Positions 62,595 through 64,000 of a stretch of 64,000 nucleotides of DNA are shown piece after piece. Source of the DNA: Methylobacterium longum. Its GTDB lineage: Bacteria > Pseudomonadota > Alphaproteobacteria > Rhizobiales > Beijerinckiaceae. Numbering within the stretch: position 1 is the first letter of the stretch; each line of letters begins with the position of its first letter. The notes under the pieces were generated by a model, which searched no databases, was not told the DNA's origin, and worked only from the letters and a program-made list of their open reading frames with translations. Where the stretch lies: positions 1-64,000 of the forward strand of contig NZ_BPQS01000004.1 in NCBI RefSeq assembly GCF_022179385.1. The letters are read 5' to 3'. The position numbers were made by a program, and so were the translations under genes.

Positions 62595-63239
62595 TCAGCG
62601 GAGGCCGCCCCCCACGACGCCCCCCACGACGCCCGCCTCGACCGCCAGCGAGAGGCGGTCCGTGACGGCCCACGCGACGCCGACGCCCGCCACCGGCCGC
62701 ACCGCGATGTCCTGACGGGTGAACGGCAGCGTCGACGGCGTCGGCCCGACGCGCAGGGTCTCGCGGAGGGCCACGCCGCCACCCTTGGCGTAGAGCAGCA
62801 CGTCCGGCGTCAGCAGCGTCCCGACCTTCACCTCCAGGGTGCCGGCGAAATCGCGGGCATAGGAGCGGCGCCCGTAGGCCGGCGTCAGGTTGCCGTCGAG
62901 GCCGGCCAGATAGTCGAATCCGCCGCTGAGGCCGTAGAGGATCGAGCCCTCCTGCCACATCCGGCCACCCTCGAAGCCGAGCGTGGGGCCCGCGTAGCTG
63001 CCGGAATGGCGGGTGGTGGTCACCGCGTACCCGGTCGAGAGTCGCGCGTAGGAGCCGGTCCAGCGGCCGTCCGCATCCTCGGCCGGCTGCGGCCATGCGA
63101 AGGAGGGTAGCGGCGCGAAACCGATCGCGGGCCAGAGGAGGGCCTGGGCCGCGGCCGGCGATGCCTGAAGCAGGCCGATGCCGAGACCGAGACTGGCGGC
63201 ACGGCGGCGGAGCGGACGCGAAGCGGCACGGCGAGTCAT
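62595..63239 (-). CDS. Small outer-membrane beta-barrel protein
   Basis: A 214-aa exported protein with an Arg-rich signal (RRRAASLGLGIGLLQASPAAAQA). Alternating beta strands suit an eight-stranded barrel: GSYARLSTGYAVTTTRHSGSYAGPTLGFEGGRMW, LYGLSGGFDYLAGLDG, FAGTLEVKVGTLLTPDVLLYAKGGGVAL, and VAGVGVAWAVTDRLSLAVEAG. It resembles opacity/porin-like proteins of rhizobia. It converges on the GNAT gene. Confidence 0.75.
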   Translation of the reverse strand: MTRRAASRPLRRRAASLGLGIGLLQASPAAAQALLWPAIGFAPLPSFAWPQPAEDADGRWTGSYARLSTGYAVTTTRHSGSYAGPTLGFEGGRMWQEGSILYGLSGGFDYLAGLDGNLTPAYGRRSYARDFAGTLEVKVGTLLTPDVLLYAKGGGVALRETLRVGPTPSTLPFTRQDIAVRPVAGVGVAWAVTDRLSLAVEAGVVGGVVGGGLR

Positions 63240-63388
63240 GCGGCCATGGTAGCCGAAGGCGCCGGGCCGAAACAGGGCAGGCGAGGGCGCGCCCGCCGCA
63301 TCCCGGCGGTCCCGGCCGGCACGCCTGGGAACACGAGGACCACCGCCGGTTTGCAATCTGCGTGGATCGGCGAGAGGCAGCGGGTGCG

Positions 63389-63850
63389 ATGCAGGGATAT
63401 GGAGCGGCGTTCGGCCTGGGCTTCGTGGCCGGGATGCGCAGCATGTCGGCCTGCGCCGCCCTGACCTGGGCCGCCGCGGACGGCCGGACGCGGGGTGCTC
63501 TCATCCCAGGCGGTTCCGGAGCACGGACCCTCGCCACGACGGCGGCCCTTGCCGAGATGGCGGGGGACAAGATGCCGTTCGCGCCCGACCGGCGGATCCC
63601 GCCCTCCCTCGCGGTCCGGCTGGCCATCGGCGCGGCGGGCGGCTGGGCCCTCACCGGGAGTCGAAGCCGCCCCGCCTACGGGGTTCTGGCCGGGCTGGCG
63701 GGCGCGGTCGCCGGGACGCTGCTGAGCCGCGCGGCGCGGGGAGGCGACTCGCGCACCGGGCCCGGCCGGGCGCGGGGGCTTGCCGAAGATGCTGCCGCCG
63801 CCGGACTGGCCGCGATCGTCGTGCTCAAGGCCGAGCGCCAGGAACGCTGA
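63389..63850 (+). CDS. DUF4126-family membrane protein
   Basis: A 153-aa protein with several hydrophobic segments (GYGAAFGLGFVAGMRSMSACAALTWAA, AIGAAGGWALTG, GVLAGLAGAVAGTLLSRAA). MAGDKMPFAPDRRIPPSLAVRL is typical of DUF4126. The function is unknown. The ATG at 63389 is chosen because family similarity begins there. Confidence 0.8.
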   Translation: MQGYGAAFGLGFVAGMRSMSACAALTWAAADGRTRGALIPGGSGARTLATTAALAEMAGDKMPFAPDRRIPPSLAVRLAIGAAGGWALTGSRSRPAYGVLAGLAGAVAGTLLSRAARGGDSRTGPGRARGLAEDAAAAGLAAIVVLKAERQER

Positions 63851-63965
63851 CGCACACGCCCGAGAGGGGCCGGTGCAACGAGGCGGGCGCCCTCCAGCGC
63901 TTCGGCCCCTCCGCGACGACGATGGGGATCTCGTGGAGCCCCGCGGGTGCCGCTTCCGCCTCGGA

Positions 63966-64000
63966 TCAGTCGCGCACGACCACCTGGGTGCCGACCCGGA
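63966..64000 (-). CDS. 3' end of a CDS that runs off the window (tentative)
   Basis: The last 35 bases read on the minus strand as R-V-G-T-Q-V-V-V-R-D followed by TGA. A VGTQVVVRD-type C-terminus is seen in small secreted alphaproteobacterial proteins, but ten residues do not allow an assignment. Confidence 0.45.
   Translation of the reverse strand, partial: RVGTQVVVRD

Overview
The window is uniformly very GC-rich, densely coding DNA of alphaproteobacterial character. Several genes point to Methylobacterium or a close relative: a BciA-type 8-vinyl reductase of bacteriochlorophyll synthesis (55604-56590), a mesaconyl-CoA hydratase of the ethylmalonyl-CoA pathway (60870-61913), a small secreted protein with a paired-Cys and Trp-Pro-Tyr motif, and many small rhizobial-type hypothetical proteins. 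The genus is inferred from gene content. No rRNA, CRISPR array, integrase or intact insertion sequence is visible. The one clear RNA gene is tRNA-Ala(CGC) on the minus strand at 60357-60432.

Layout. Positions 1-9.1 kb: FMN-dependent lactate dehydrogenase, a DUF2252 protein, a Lys/Gly-rich small protein, an orphan branched-chain amino acid type binding protein, a PilZ protein, an acyltransferase, and an EfeO-like/EfeB pair for iron. Positions 9.1-20.5 kb: a signalling island. Two paralogous membrane histidine kinases face each other, and each is translationally coupled to a different periplasmic binding protein (UgpB-like and DppA-like) with no transporter genes. An OmpR-type regulator, two small genes and a REC-DUF3369-histidine kinase hybrid follow. 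Positions 20.6-24.4 kb: a phnDCE1E2 phosphonate-type ABC transporter operon.

Positions 25-34.5 kb: a secreted NHL propeller coupled to a Tat-signal-bearing LigJ-like hydratase, a lysozyme/peptidoglycan-binding protein, a large membrane patatin, and a secreted MRJP/yellow-family protein. Positions 34.7-41.6 kb: small genes, a cupredoxin-like protein, a DCC protein, a DUF2059 protein, and three TadE/TadG-like pilus genes. Positions 42-48.8 kb: pirin, a Kef-type antiporter, a decayed aspA pseudogene, a HAD-fold protein and a kinase-fold protein. Positions 48.8-53.7 kb: an RND efflux permease with its adaptor. Positions 54.4-64 kb: metallophosphoesterase, BciA, an AraC regulator, an alpha/beta hydrolase, the tRNA, YggT, mesaconyl-CoA hydratase, GNAT, an outer-membrane barrel and DUF4126.

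The most unusual element is the mirrored kinase/binding-protein pair at 9.3-17.0 kb. It looks like a sensory system in which binding proteins feed ligand information to kinases rather than to transporters. The Tat-signal-bearing LigJ homologue and the membrane patatin with a nine-helix insert between its catalytic residues also deserve attention.
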